NCBI GenBank assembly: GCA_964059195.1
Contig: CAXKWD010000006.1
Span: forward strand, 133,616,539 to 133,680,538
DNA: 64,000 nucleotides
Reading direction: 5' to 3'
Source of the DNA: Ectobius pallidus
Lineage: Eukaryota; Arthropoda; Insecta; Blattodea; Ectobiidae
Position numbers and translations under genes: made by a program. This document shows, in pieces, positions 22,116 through 33,109 of this stretch. The notes beneath the pieces were generated by a model, which saw only the letters and a program-made list of their open reading frames with translations, ran no database searches and was not told the DNA's origin. Numbering within the stretch: position 1 is the stretch's first letter; each line of letters opens with the position of its first letter.

Positions 22116-22702
22116 TATACAGATTGTTAATGAATAACACCGAAATATTTTACCTGTATATACAGGGAACATAGAGAAACCACTTGTATTAAGGGATTTT
22201 TACTCTATGACGTAAAATATGTATGCTACAGGGATTGAAGTCATTACAATTTGTTGCTCATATCCCAATAATTAAGTGAAATAGAGTTAAACATTTTCAT
22301 TAAATTGACTTCATGCCTTCTTAGTGATCGATAAAATCTGATTCTTAATCATTGAACAACAGCTATCTCATAATTTTGAATTTTCATAACCTGCAAAATT
22401 TACAGACTAATCACATGCATAATTTGTTTTATTCATAACTCCAGCATTAACAATTAAGTTCCTTTGTTTTGCGTTTTTTCAAAGTTAAAAGTCAGTGGTG
22501 GCCATGCGCTGGGAGATTTTATGCTGTAACAGGAACAATTGAATCCACAGAGCAAACGCCTTCTAATAAAAGTTGCTTGTCTATGTCCCCTCTATACACA
22601 GCTGAAATATTTCGGAGTTATTTATTAACATTCTGTATATAAATCAGGATTGGGTTTAGTGCTTAACAATGTAGACAAAGAAAGCATATCGTGATTATTT
22701 AA

Positions 22703-22705
<3 letters not shown>

Positions 22706-22745
<40 letters not shown>

Positions 22746-22753
22746 ATCTCTCT
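22706..22753. repeat. TC microsatellite
   Basis: About 16 perfect CT units followed by interrupted CTAT/CTC steps. Confidence 0.95.
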
Positions 22754-23396
22754 TACTGTCAACACTAGGTAATAACTATCTTGTCGGTTTCTGTAACTGA
22801 ATTCTAAGAAGCAACAATTAAAACAAATCGCGCTGAAGTGTGATAGCAAATTACAATTTCTACCAAGTTTCAAGTGTTATTTTGTTCCTTATCTCTGATG
22901 GATAAGACCTCGCAGGGAAGGAATCGGAATCTCTGAATGATTATTACGTTCTTTGGTAATATAGCCCAGCCAAGCGATAGAAAGTGGAAATGAAAAAGCC
23001 AGACAGTGAAGCGTGCTTTTATTTGTCTGGTTGTATTAGTTATAGCTTCCGTCTTGTGTCTTTCCTAATCGACTTCCCCATCATCCCTACTCTTCACTGT
23101 TTACAACTCTGAGATCTCATTTCCAGAAGTCTCTACAGCAATCTCCTACTCTACTTTCACTCTTTTCTCTTTTTGTCTGTGCTCGCCACAACCTCAGTTA
23201 CGGCCGAAAAAAGAAAAGCTCAGAGAAACATAATACATGAACTAAATCATGGCTAGAAGAAACTAAGTGTAAACCAAAGAATATTTAATCAATTCAAGAG
23301 CCTTTTAAGTGGTAGAAAATCAATGAAACTTTCTAAGTTCACAAACAAAATATTTCGTTGTAGGCCTATTAAAATATTCAGGACTCCACGTCTCAA

Positions 23397-23434
23397 TATA
23401 TATATATATATCGGTTTCGTTGTTATCACGTCTC

Positions 23435-23490
<56 letters not shown>
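23397..23490. repeat. TA then TAA microsatellites
   Basis: A short TA run (23397-23412) is followed after a GC-richer spacer by about 17 TAA units (23437-23488). Confidence 0.95.
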
Positions 23491-23492
<2 letters not shown>

Positions 23493-24655
23493 TAAATCAT
23501 AGCTTAGGAGTTATCATTGTTTTAATTTCATACCTGTACCTGGACAGAATGAAATCTTATGCCCCAATATTAAAAATCCTTCAAAAATCCTATATTTTGT
23601 AAATACTGTAATAATTTCCAAGTAAAACAAAATGAATTCGGTTAGGCTGAATGAGGGACGTAGCCGAAAGTACCGCACGTGAAATGTCTGGAGAAAAGAT
23701 CCTAATCCTCTTAATAGAACAGTTTCAGACCCATTAAAACATAACCGGTTAAGTAAAATATATGCACACGAATGCCCGTCGTTTGATGTAAACATGTACA
23801 GAAAACTCAGTAAATTTATTATATTTAAATGGCAAGGTTAATAACTCTTTATGATGGCAATGTTTAAACATATATATATTCAATTCATGTATTGAATTAA
23901 TAACAAATATCTTTCGTTAATATTTATTGAGTTGCCAGCCAGTATTTTCAGAAAGAGATTAAAAATAAGAATTGAATAATATCATATTAGTATATATTTG
24001 AAAACCTAAAATTTTGTGTTTTTACTGTTTCATTAAAGAACCAAACCAAATTAATGTATAATAATTGCTATTTATTTTTTAATTTTATCTAAGCACTTTG
24101 ACATATTTTAACAATATACCGTTGGTATATGTAGATATCTATAAAATTCTAGATTTTCCATACCATAGTGTTCTGAAGAGAAATTAATACGTAAGGGCAG
24201 GTGGTATACCTAGACTGACAAGAATTTCTAATGAATTGCAAGAGAGAATTCAATGAGTACATTTGGAATTTATCTAGAGGAGCTCGATATAATCAGCGAA
24301 ATGTAATAAATTGAATAATTGAAATAAGTTCAAATCAGTAGAGTTCGAAACACGAATAGTCGTATTTATCTTTATCGAACTTCCCTTAATTTTAGACGAG
24401 GTGGAGGTAGATCAAAACGATAACAGCTAATATTGATATTGAACGATATTCTTCTTTGCTTCACATTGTGATGTAACAATATACACATATTATTTCACAA
24501 TCAAAGTTTCAATTAGCTTCATTGGAATAAGGAATAATTATGAAATCACTCAAGTATTCTTGAACTTCAGTTCAAGGATTAGCCTATTACCTTCTGAGAA
24601 GAATTAGTAAAGCAGACACTTGTAGATTTTGTCTTTTGGCCATTTTAGCCTCTGT

Positions 24656-24682
24656 AAAATATATATATATATATATATATAT
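24656..24682. repeat. TA microsatellite
   Basis: A perfect TA run of about a dozen units. Confidence 0.95.
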
Positions 24683-24769
24683 TTGCTTACGGTCCCATTC
24701 AACGTACTTGAAACAAAAAAAAGAGTGCGTGGAACGCCACGCGACAGAAGTAAAAATTTATTTTATTGT

Positions 24770-25085
24770 TTTATTTTTTCACTTTTTGATTATTGTATTT
24801 TTTCAATTTTGCATTATTAGACTTTTTAATATTGGGTTTTTGGACTTTTTTAATTGTTGGTTTTGGACTTTTTAATTTTGGATCTTTGAATTTTGGATTT
24901 TTTAAATTTTCGATCTTTGAATTGTTTATTTTTTATTTTTAAAATTTTTTATTTTTGGATTTTTAAATTTTAAATTTTATTTATTAAATTTTGGATTATT
25001 GGATGTTATAATTTTTAATTTTGTTTTTTTAAATTTTGGAAATTTGTATTTTTTAATTTTGGATTTTTAATTATGGATTTGCGCG
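24770..25085. repeat. Degenerate T-rich tandem repeat
   Basis: Variants of TTTTTAATTTTGGA and TTTGGACTTTTTAAT recur with 14-20-base spacing for over 300 bases, with scattered TTTGAATTTTGGAT forms. It ends at the LINE tail starting about 25075, so it could be an expanded tail or internal repeat of that element. Confidence 0.7.
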
Positions 25086-25115
25086 GTAATGAACCTCCGG
25101 GTTCCATAAAATAGA
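25072..25115 (+). pseudogene. LINE 3' terminus fragment
   Basis: GCGCGGTAATGAACCTCC followed by GGGTTCC and TAAAA gives G-N-E-P-P-G-S-I-K and a stop, the usual last residues of the LINE family whose other fragment lies at 7430-7795. Only this end is left; the rest is replaced by T-rich repeats. Confidence 0.55.
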
Positions 25116-25244
25116 TAATATACCTTTAGATTGCTTAGGAATTGTCTATTGCCATTGAGGAAGTAAGGTCTGAAAAATTTCCTTTCATTACTCCTAATCA
25201 TTGAGTTGATTGTTTTCTGTGCAGTCCGCACAGTAATTTCGTTC

Positions 25245-25312
25245 GGATTTGATTGTGACTGATTTCGTGACTGATTGTGACTGATTTCGTGACGGTTTTA
25301 GTGTGACTGATT
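25245..25312. repeat. Short tandem duplication of GATTGTGACTGATTTCGTGA
   Basis: The 20-base unit occurs twice in a row, followed by a partial third copy (GTGTGACTGATTTT). Confidence 0.85.
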
Positions 25313-25451
25313 TTCCCGATTCACCCTCTACCGCCACTAAAGAAGTTTTACTTAAAAAAAGTACCTTTTCGCCAACCAGGAGGACTCTCTTCTTCTAATG
25401 TCCAGTTATCGACATCATTACATAAAATGGTTCGATATTTACGCCAATGTA

Positions 25452-25733
25452 TTACGCTTGGCGAGTACAATCATGCCTTAATAGAGAACTCGGGCCATTC
25501 AGGTATCCAGAGTGGTGAGCTGTTGTTTTCATTTTAAAATACGTCACAGATAACCCACGCCCTGGAACGCCACAATAGCGAGTCTTCTGCACACGACACG
25601 AGCAGAAACATGTACCGGGACAATGCAATGGACAATCCAGCTTATACGCACTGACTAAACCAGGTGGAGAAAAAGCTCTACAAATCCTGTTCCTATTGAA
25701 GCGTAGCCCAATGTGCGTGTAAGTCAAAAGCAT
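25452..25733 (-). other. Unidentified 93-codon open frame in a GC-richer block
   Basis: The block is richer in G and C than its surroundings. The frame has many cysteines (C-P-L-H-C-P-G-T-C-F-C-S-C) and no recognised domain. It could be part of an unrecognised transposon, or chance; no splice sites or partner exons are visible. Confidence 0.15.
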
Positions 25734-26187
25734 TACGATGCAAGTTCAGAAAACCAACATAACTGTATTAACTCGGTTTGAAGGAAAGGTAAAAAAAAAA
25801 CTCTGTAGGAACAATGTCCGTCTTTTGTATGTACTATATACTACGATCATTCAATTAATTTTCCTATCGAACCAATTCATGAACATATGCTTTAGCGAGC
25901 TGTACTTATTGATTACAATGGCTTAGCATACGTTTAAGTACTTGTATATTGAGTCTTTTTATATACTTGATAAAATATGTTAAAATAGATCTTTATACTT
26001 TTTTTATTGTAATTCTTTAAATTTAACTTTTTTAAATTGCATAATTACAAAAAAGTACTTATTTATTACAATTTATTATTATTTATTTATTATTCTTGAT
26101 CCAAAAAAAGAAAGCAATTACATAATGAACTGTTTCAAGATTGGTTAAACAATTTTACTCATTATGATGAATGATTGAGTGTAACGC

Positions 26188-26276
26188 ATGATTGAACCTC
26201 CGCTGGACGGAAATGAAGAACAAGTGATAGGCTTGACCCATCTTGCTCCTTTTGGGTATGGAATTATTGTGGATCA
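26188..26276 (+). other. Exon-like block ending at a consensus splice donor
   Basis: An ATG opens a frame of 29 codons, M-I-E-P-P-L-D-G-N-E-E-Q then I-G-L-T-H-L-A-P-F-G-Y-G, that runs exactly to a consensus donor, GTAAGT, at 26277; the unspliced frame would stop two codons later. It reads like a genuine first coding exon or a transposon exon, but I do not recognise the family and find no acceptor-flanked partner downstream. Confidence 0.3.
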
Positions 26277-26932
26277 GTAAGTTTAAGGTATTGAATTATT
26301 TTTAATAATTGGCTTTCTGTCAGATCCAAAATTCATTTTAGAGCCAGCTCAATTTCTTCTGACTAATGTGAAGGCATTCGTAGTGATAGAAGGGTCCTAT
26401 TTTCTCTGAAGTATGCTGGATATCCAACCAACATCCAACAAAGGCGATTTGAACTTCCTGTAATTCACCTTGATTTTATAGATGTGTTGCCTCGTATTAA
26501 TTACTTCTTGCATTGCCAATTGCAAATTCGCACAAGTCCGCATGTACTATACGTGCTTATTCAAAACACAAGAAAATGAATAGAGTAATAATTAAAATAA
26601 AATAAACACAAACAAAGCCTATCCCTTATCCAATTGACGCTTTTTCGAACCTGAACTGTCTCGCCTTCATTCAACATTTCTCAATAATCACATTTTCTTT
26701 GTCCGCCAGCAACGCCATATATGCCCGTTACTCCCTATTTGATGCCGTAAGAAGATAGTGGTGCCTATTTTTCCCTCCATTTTTCCAAACCTTCATCCGT
26801 GTAAGTAATACCTTAGTTTGCTCTAGCTGGTGGTCGAGCTGAATGGTTTAACACATAAATTAGTCTTAGGTGATGAAAAAATTTCTACTCAGACACCCTA
26901 TACTCCCGTCCGCGGATTGACAGGATGTCATC

Positions 26933-27042
26933 TATCCATCCATCCATCCATCCATCCATCCACCCACCCACCCACCCACCCACCGATCCATCCACCCACC
27001 CACCCACCCATCCATCCACCCACCCACCCATCCATCCATCCA
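26933..27042. repeat. CATC/CACC tetranucleotide array
   Basis: Blocks of CATC alternate with blocks of CACC for about 110 bases (one CGAT variant). Frames through it give S-I-H-P and T-H-P-P repeats, or W-M-D-G and W-V-G-G on the other strand, which are not genes. Confidence 0.95.
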
Positions 27043-27254
27043 TGACCTTTAAGCAAAGGGATTTTCATGTAAAGGTCACGATGTCCCTTAGGGCTCTTGG
27101 AGGTTAAGGATTCCGGATTTTTTTTAGACAATCGTCACATGTAGGTTTTCGTCTCATTCTTCACCATAGGAGTGTTCTTTATACTCATTTATGTTAAAGA
27201 TTGAGTTGACCTCATGTTCACATTGCCACTAGAAGAACTAATCCAATTAAAAAA

Positions 27255-27320
27255 TGACTCCATCATGGATCAAACTCAGGACCCTCTAGCTCGTAGTGCT
27301 TTGCCTCAACTGCATTCACT
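27255..27320 (-). repeat. Antisense tRNA-like SINE head
   Basis: The complement contains GGGTCCTGAGTTTGATCC, a B-box-like sequence, and a degraded A-box-like GTTGAGGC upstream. The spacing fits a tRNA-derived SINE in reverse orientation. The limits are approximate. Confidence 0.4.
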
Positions 27321-27486
27321 TACTCTGACATCAAAATATTTGTATTTTGAATAATACCTCTCCAAAATGTAAACAGGAAACGGGAGACCAGAAGGAAGTA
27401 TTGTTTTCGACCCCCAAACTCTGAGTTTTAAAAATAAATACGCGTTTTGAAGTGCCCTGAGTCCAAAAATACTGTTTTGGGAGACA

Positions 27487-27527
27487 TGTCTGTGTGTGTG
27501 TGTGTGTGTCTGTCTGTGTGCGTGTGA
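27487..27527. repeat. TG microsatellite
   Basis: TGTG run with CTG/CGTG interruptions; it marks the start of the neighbouring dispersed repeat. Confidence 0.9.
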
Positions 27528-27529
27528 AC

Positions 27530-28115
27530 AGCCTAGCTCCAGAACGGAAAATGGTATGTATGAAAAGAAAATTTTGCACTTTTGTTAGGTACATTCTGGG
27601 GATGTGACACGAAGATTGGCAACGACTTTCTCTTATTTTTGAAGGGACTTTGCATTGATAAAATTTAGTTTTTCATAATTTTCTCGAAAACGGCTTTAAC
27701 GATTTTGTTTAAATTTTGTACATGGGGTGCTTTCTTATACCAAGGTGCCTTTTTTTTCTTAAAAATTCTCTGACGGGTAGTTATAAGCCACCCACTGTTT
27801 GTAGAAACTCAGTTTTGCCTGGTGAACAACAAAGCTTTCCATCAGGTTCAAACAAATGAATACGCGCCTTTTGCAATATGGCTTCTTATTATACGTATAT
27901 CAGAATGTGCAGTGAGAAGGATGTATTGGCCATGCTTGGAGTAAAGAAAGTTACGTGAGTGCATTAATCAGATTTTAACTGGGTAATGTATCCTTCAGGG
28001 ATGCGATACGGTATGGTAACGAAATCCTCTTCATTTTTAAAATTGATTTATATGAAGAGAATGCCATACATGATATATTATACAGGCAAACAGGGCAGAG
28101 GAAGTTATGTGAGTT
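27530..28115 (+). repeat. Old unclassified dispersed repeat, copy 2
   Basis: This copy shares with 290-890 the blocks ATTTTCTCGAAAACGG-type and GGGTAGTTATAAGC, and with 35775-35860 the block ATGTGCAGTGAGAAG...AAAGTTACGTGAGTGCAT. No coding frame or terminal repeat is seen. Confidence 0.6.
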
Positions 28116-28959
28116 TCACTTAAGATTTTTTAACTTTATTTTATTTTATTTTCCTTTATTTTAGGAACTAGGATCTCGGTTGGATAAACATTTAATTAAA
28201 TAAGCCTTTAATCACAGCCGATCTGGTCTGAACGTAACAATATGTCCCTGATATATTAATATAGGAACCTGTTCCATGCTGCAAGTAATTACTTCCAATT
28301 ACAGAAATACTCCTTTATTAAAATTAGGCCCTGGTCGATGCAATTTGTCTGATAATTGAAAACATCACTTGCAGCTGTAGGGACAGAGTGAAAGTGGTTA
28401 TTACGAGCTATACCTTCAAGTTAACATAGAATTTGCTATGATGTTATACGAGTCCCTTTTACACCCAATTATAAACCGTATATCTCGCAAGCCCCATTAT
28501 CTTTACCTATATCCTATATTAATAATATTACAGTAATAAAAGCAATAAACCTTTACACCATTTCATAGAAAGAATTTTCTGTACTAACTAAAACTGAAAA
28601 AGACTGTCACAACAGTTTAAGTTACGATGTCCTTAGCTCTAACATTTAAGATATGTAAAATGTTAATAAATATACTGTAATTTAAATGGTAATAATATCT
28701 ATGTAGCATGTTTGTACAGTTAGCTTCTAAAGCAGAAATTAAAAACTAATCAGGGTTTTCAAACTGTGGCATAAAAAATAACTGTGACATGTTAGTTTAC
28801 ACAATTAATACACAATCACCGTCTGACTTAAAAAGGTTATTCAAAAATAAATTCACTACTATCCTAATATTAAGTAGCATGAATATAAGTCTTCCTGGCA
28901 ATTCATGGATCTAAAACAAGATTTGTACGTAAGTGTCTCGATTAGGCTTATATATATAT
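28116..28959. other. Unannotated AT-rich stretch
   Basis: A TTTTA-rich tract at 28131-28165 and otherwise plain AT-rich DNA. Confidence 0.5.
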
Positions 28960-28971
28960 AATTGTCTTTTT

Positions 28972-29000
28972 TAGGTAGATTTCGAAGAAAAATCTACCTA
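28972..29000. repeat. Small perfect hairpin
   Basis: TAGGTAGATTT and its complement AAATCTACCTA are separated by 7 bases. Confidence 0.8.
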
Positions 29001-29075
29001 TTGCAATGGATACCATGTCATGATTTTCGAAAAATTCTTTCATATCTTTACGTTTCATGCTCCCCTAAGTACGAA

Positions 29076-29138
29076 ACCACCGCCCGTCCAAAAACAATTT
29101 TATATATATCACAAAATTGTTTTTGGACGGGCGGTGGT
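29076..29138. repeat. Perfect 26-bp-arm hairpin
   Basis: Bases 29076-29101 (ACCACCGCCCGTCC...) are the exact reverse complement of 29113-29138, with an 11-base AT loop. A TA microsatellite follows at 29137-29161. The arms are GC-rich at their outer ends, so the fold would be stable. Confidence 0.95.
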
Positions 29139-29161
29139 ATATATATATATATATATATATT

Positions 29162-29540
29162 TATATCTTTACACGATAGCGGCCGTAATTTTGAAGATAT
29201 TTGAACCAAATTTTAATATGTTATTTCTAGGCCCAATAGTTCGGACAAGTTCGTTAATGAGCAAAATTGGCCCAAGGGGGTGGTCGGGGGAGGGGGTTGA
29301 AATTTTTAAAAATGTATATCTCGGCCCCTATGAAGTAGGCCTATAGAGGGAAACTTTGTTTGAATAAATTAGAGTACTCCCTATGGAGTTCACAGTGACA
29401 CCAACGATTCGGGGGTTCGAGTGAGGGTGGGGGTGGGGGGATGAAAATTCGAAACTTTTGAAACCACGTCTTGTGGGGTATCGTTGAAAAGCTCTTGATG
29501 AGTACTCTACAAATCAATAACTAGTTTCTTGATAGCTCTC
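29162..29540. repeat. Probable unclassified interspersed repeat
   Basis: G-rich blocks (GGGGGTGGTCGGGGGAGGGG and GGTGGGGGTGGGGGG) alternate with text such as ATATCTCGGCCCCTATGAAG, unlike the AT-rich surroundings. The style suggests a mobile element, but I see no ends or duplications. Confidence 0.4.
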
Positions 29541-30215
29541 ATATGACGCGAGATTTTAATGTTTGAAAATAATAACACTTAAAAGAATTATTATAATATC
29601 ATAATTTTGTCTTGTTTAGCGGCTTTGCTAATTTTATTCATAGCTGATCTTGCGCACGGCCTCCCAGAATATTATATCCTATTCTTGTTGTCAAAACAAA
29701 TGATTGTAGGCTCTTCCTCTTTACCGAATTCAGTTCTTATTACTGCGGGTTTGCCATGCCAAGGCTAAAAAAGAAGAGTGCTGCGCAGCGATAATAAATT
29801 AAACCCAAAGCACTTTGAAATCTACCTCAGCCTGTAGGCCTGCCTAAAGGGATTTTTATCTTTCTTTGATTAATTGCATTAATTTGCTGATAACATTACT
29901 TGACAAAAGGCAGGCCCGGTGACAAGATTTTTGGGCCCCTGGGCAACTGAGGGGAGTGGGCCCCTCCAACTCCCCCGCTCCCACCTTACTCTTGTTATTT
30001 TATGAGTGGTTATCAGTTAATCTGCAGAAGAAATGTGCATCACCATGCACTATTTATTGACAACCTTCGATGTAATCCCTACTATTACTTATAATGAATT
30101 AGTGGAATGGGGAAACTTTTTTTGGTTAAAAGCTTTTTTTTTACAGTTAATAAATTTTACATTATGCAGGCATCAAAACTATGGTTTAGTTGAACTTGAA
30201 CATGTTATAGAAAAT

Positions 30216-30328
30216 CATTATATATATATATATATCTATATATACAAACATACATATATAAGTTATATATATATATATATATATATACATACATACATAC
30301 ATACATATATAAGTTTTATATATATATG

Positions 30329-30362
<34 letters not shown>
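30216..30362. repeat. TA/CATA compound microsatellite
   Basis: TA runs alternate with CATA units and a TATG block. Confidence 0.95.
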
Positions 30363-30367
<5 letters not shown>

Positions 30368-30369
<2 letters not shown>

Positions 30370-30490
30370 ATGAAACTCTCCTGGCCCTCCTTATAGCAAA
30401 GCCATCAATAATATCATATTTCAATCTCCTTGCCAAATCGGGTTCCATCGCGAAAATGCGAGGTCGCTCAACCTGTATTGGTTCATCGTT
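30368..30490 (-). pseudogene. hAT transposase C-terminus relic
   Basis: The minus strand reads [14 protein letters not shown], then [14 protein letters not shown] and a stop at 30368-30370. Many ZMYM/DUF4371-type hAT transposases end with an E-x-D-L-A-x-x-L-D-Y/F ... I-D-x-F-A-x-x-K-A-R-R-V pattern. It sits inside TIRs of hAT type. The catalytic domain is missing. Confidence 0.65.
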
Positions 30491-30586
30491 AATCGATTGA
30501 CACTTTTAACTCTTTTCATTACACTGAAACTTTTCTCACCTTGACTTACTGATATAAGGATGCATCTGAACACTCTGATTGCTGCA

Positions 30587-30588
<2 letters not shown>

Positions 30589-30643
<55 letters not shown>

Positions 30644-30645
30644 GG
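30589..30645. repeat. TA microsatellite
   Basis: About 23 TA units followed by AATATATAG. Confidence 0.95.
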
Positions 30646-31178
30646 GGAATAAGCAATCCAGCTTTGTCTTCCTGAGTGCGTTCAAAAGTTGTAAAGGTTG
30701 TAATAACGTTTCTCTTTAGTTGGTCTTATGGACTGATTTTAGGGGTTTGATTTCATTGCAAATTTCAAATTTCAGAGTTCATGTGTTCTTTGTATGTTCG
30801 ACACAAAGACAAACATTGCTTTAGTTTCATTTTCATCTGCGTCAAGCTACCTCCAAAGACATTAAAGAAGGTCTCTAACTTTACGGGGAAATTTAAATCT
30901 TTCGGTAAGACACCCAGTGATGGAATCTCGCGTACTATCTCGCATCACACCCACCAGCCTTGTTAAATTCGTGTAATCGTTTCCTATTTTTATTTTTTTT
31001 ATTTTTCGTTGCCCCTGCTGTCCTTCCCTGTCACCGGCCCTGATAAAAGGGTCTAGATAAGATTATTTTTAAAAAAATTGCATTGTGATTTGGATGAATA
31101 AATTATTGTTCTGCATAACTTCATTTTGAAAAATAGGAACTTTTTACGTTATTATTATTATTATTATTTCTGTAAATA

Positions 31179-31832
31179 CGAGGACTATCCGGAAAGTAAC
31201 AGACGTTTTGAAATAAAAAATAAAGTGAAAAAACATTTTGTTACATACATTTTGAAGGTAGACTCTTAGGCTATTTTTCTACGTAATCGCCATTCAAATT
31301 AAGGCATTTATAATACTGTGGCACAATCTTTTCGATACCCTCTCTGTAGAAATCCGCCGCCTGCGATTTCAACCACTTCAGAGAATTTACTGGGAAAAGT
31401 GTTTCAAAAAAAGCTTTAGACTTTTGTAATATGCAATTCGTGCAGAAAATTCAAACAAAATCTTTAAATCCTTTTCGAGAAAATGGCGAAAATGTAATTA
31501 TCTTCAAGTAGAGTGATTGTCAAAATGAAGAGAAGGTCGTTGCTAAGATTTTGTTTGAATTTTCTGCACGAATTGCATATTACAAAGTCTAAAGCTTTTT
31601 TTTGAAACCTTTTTCCCAATAAATTCTCCGAAGTGGTTGAAATCGCAGGCGGCGGATTTCTACAGAGAGGGTATCGAAAAGCTTGTGCCACGGTATGGTA
31701 AATGCCCTAATTTGAATGGCGATTGTGTAGAAAAATAGCCTAAGTGTCTACCTTCAAATTGTATGTAATAAAATTGTTTTTTTTTTCACTTTGTTTATTT
31801 CAAAACGTCTGTTACTTTCTGGATAGCCCTTG
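31179..31832. mobile_element. Fold-back mariner made of two inverted 3' ends
   Basis: Terminal repeats CGAGGACTATCCGGAAAGTA and, complemented from the right, CAAGGGCTATCCAGAAAGTA are flanked by TA on both sides. The whole 654 bp is nearly palindromic: both arms carry the same mariner 3' region in opposite orientation around a centre near 31500. On the plus strand of the right arm the transposase end reads W-L-K-S-Q-A-A-D-F-Y-R-E-G, I-E-K-L-V-P-R-Y-G-K-C and N-L-N-G-D-C-V-E-K then a stop at 31726-31728. It cannot encode a transposase. Confidence 0.92.
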
Positions 31833-31867
31833 TATTAGATGTTTTTCTATTAAAAAATATTCCGTTG

Positions 31868-32275
31868 CAGTTCTGCATCTAGCCAACTTACTCCATGTTT
31901 CCACGGGACGATCCTGAACTCCACGGACTTTCTCACTTCCTTGTTGTCGCTCACTTGTCTCCTTCGGATGTCTCTCTAACCGTTGCGGTCCCTGGTTGCC
32001 CTGGTCCAGTGTGGTCCTAGTTCTTTCCTAAAGGTGTCGGCCCACCTGGTTTCGGGTCTGGCACGGCGTCTCTTCCCGGTGTGGGGGGTCCACATTGTAG
32101 CTATGTTTACCCATCTGGTGTTTTGATAGCCTCGTCACGTGACCTTCCCATTTCCATTTCACGTTGGTGGCTCGATGAGACGCGTCTTCCAGTTTCGTTA
32201 TTTCCCTTATTCTTGAGCTTGGTACTTTGTCCTAAATGGATATTCCTAATACGTTTCCTTCTATCTTTCTTTGGT
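31868..32275 (-). pseudogene. LINE (non-LTR, RTE-like) C-terminal fragment
   Basis: The minus strand shows G-K-R-R-R-A-R-P-E-T-R-W-A-D, then R-K-E-L-G-P-H-W-T-R-A-T-R-D-R, matching the K-R-x-x-G-R-P-x-x-R-W-x-D-x-x-R ... W-x-R-x-A-x-D-R end of RTE-like and related non-LTR polyproteins. Stop codons and frame changes interrupt it. Its upstream reverse transcriptase is absent. It abuts the fold-back mariner. Confidence 0.75.
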
Positions 32276-32964
32276 ATACTTTGTTAAGTTTCTTCTAGAG
32301 ATTAAAAAAAAAACAGAATAGAAAAGTGCAATAATTTGAGCAACATGTTCTAATGATCTAGTGAGCTCGAGGAACTCTCACCGTTCGAGAAAAAAGAAAT
32401 CTGGTAGTCCTAGGGTCAACATATTTTAAGAACGATCTTGTAATGAAAACTGCTCAAAATTGATAATAATTACTTCACCAGTTATTATATATCCGTATCG
32501 TGGTGTAATTAATTAACTGGTGGCTGTAATGCAATTGGCTTAACGATACACTCAATCCACTTAACAGGTAAATTAATTACTCACTGAATGAGTGGTCTTA
32601 TGTACATAAGAGGAATTTCGCTTGACGTAGATGTAGCCTAGTATATGGACCGAACGTAAGAACTAAGTAATATATTTCTATCCCATGCATACGGTTTCAT
32701 ATTTTCATAATAACATATGTTATTTTACGTGTATGTATATAAAATCTGTTCTTACAGGGATAATGTTTCGTTATTAAGGATCACGTACTATTAACTTTTC
32801 ACTGCTGTTGACGTATAAATCCGTCACCTCAAAGATGGTATAAAGCAGGAGATATAAAAATAATCGAGTAGGCCTAATGCTTCACGTAAGCTATGAAGAG
32901 TTTTATCCACGTACAGGCCTACGTTTTTCATTCATGGAAATCAGCTATACTACTGGAATTTTCC
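32276..32964. other. Unannotated AT-rich stretch
   Basis: No gene or delimited element seen. Confidence 0.5.
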
Positions 32965-33060
32965 TAATAGATTTCAAACTCAGAGCCCACAGGTGATTTC
33001 ACTTGATTGCGTACATCTATAAATGAACTCAGCTCTGAAAACTGCATGTTTCAATGTTGT
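32965..33060 (+). repeat. Fragment of unclassified repeat B
   Basis: The text around CAGAGCCCACAGGTGATTT and GAACTCAGCTC recurs, diverged, at 51592-51650 after removal of the hAT MITE inserted there. Confidence 0.55.
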
Positions 33061-33109
33061 ACTTATATATCGTGTGGGTCAAAATTCCGGTACACTGATG
33101 TTGGTTATA

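Larger units (their letters stand above)
29911..31042 (-). mobile_element. hAT element, internally degraded, with transposase remnant
   Basis: The left end CAGGCCCGGTGACAAGA and the complement of the right end, CAGGGCCGGTGACAGGG, agree at 15 of 17 bases. The flanks ACAAAAGG (29903-29910) and ATAAAAGG (31043-31050) are an 8-bp duplication with one difference. The 1,132-bp interior carries a transposase C-terminal remnant on the minus strand (30368-30490) and long TA/CATA microsatellites that have expanded inside it. Ends, duplication length and coding relic all point to the hAT superfamily. Confidence 0.9.

Noticed and set aside
26830..27131. Frames rich in H-P-S-I and W-M-G-G
   Set aside because: Translations of a CATC/CACC tetranucleotide array.
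30033..30500. 155-codon frame with long I-Y repeats
   Set aside because: It is the translation of TA/CATA microsatellites inside a hAT element.
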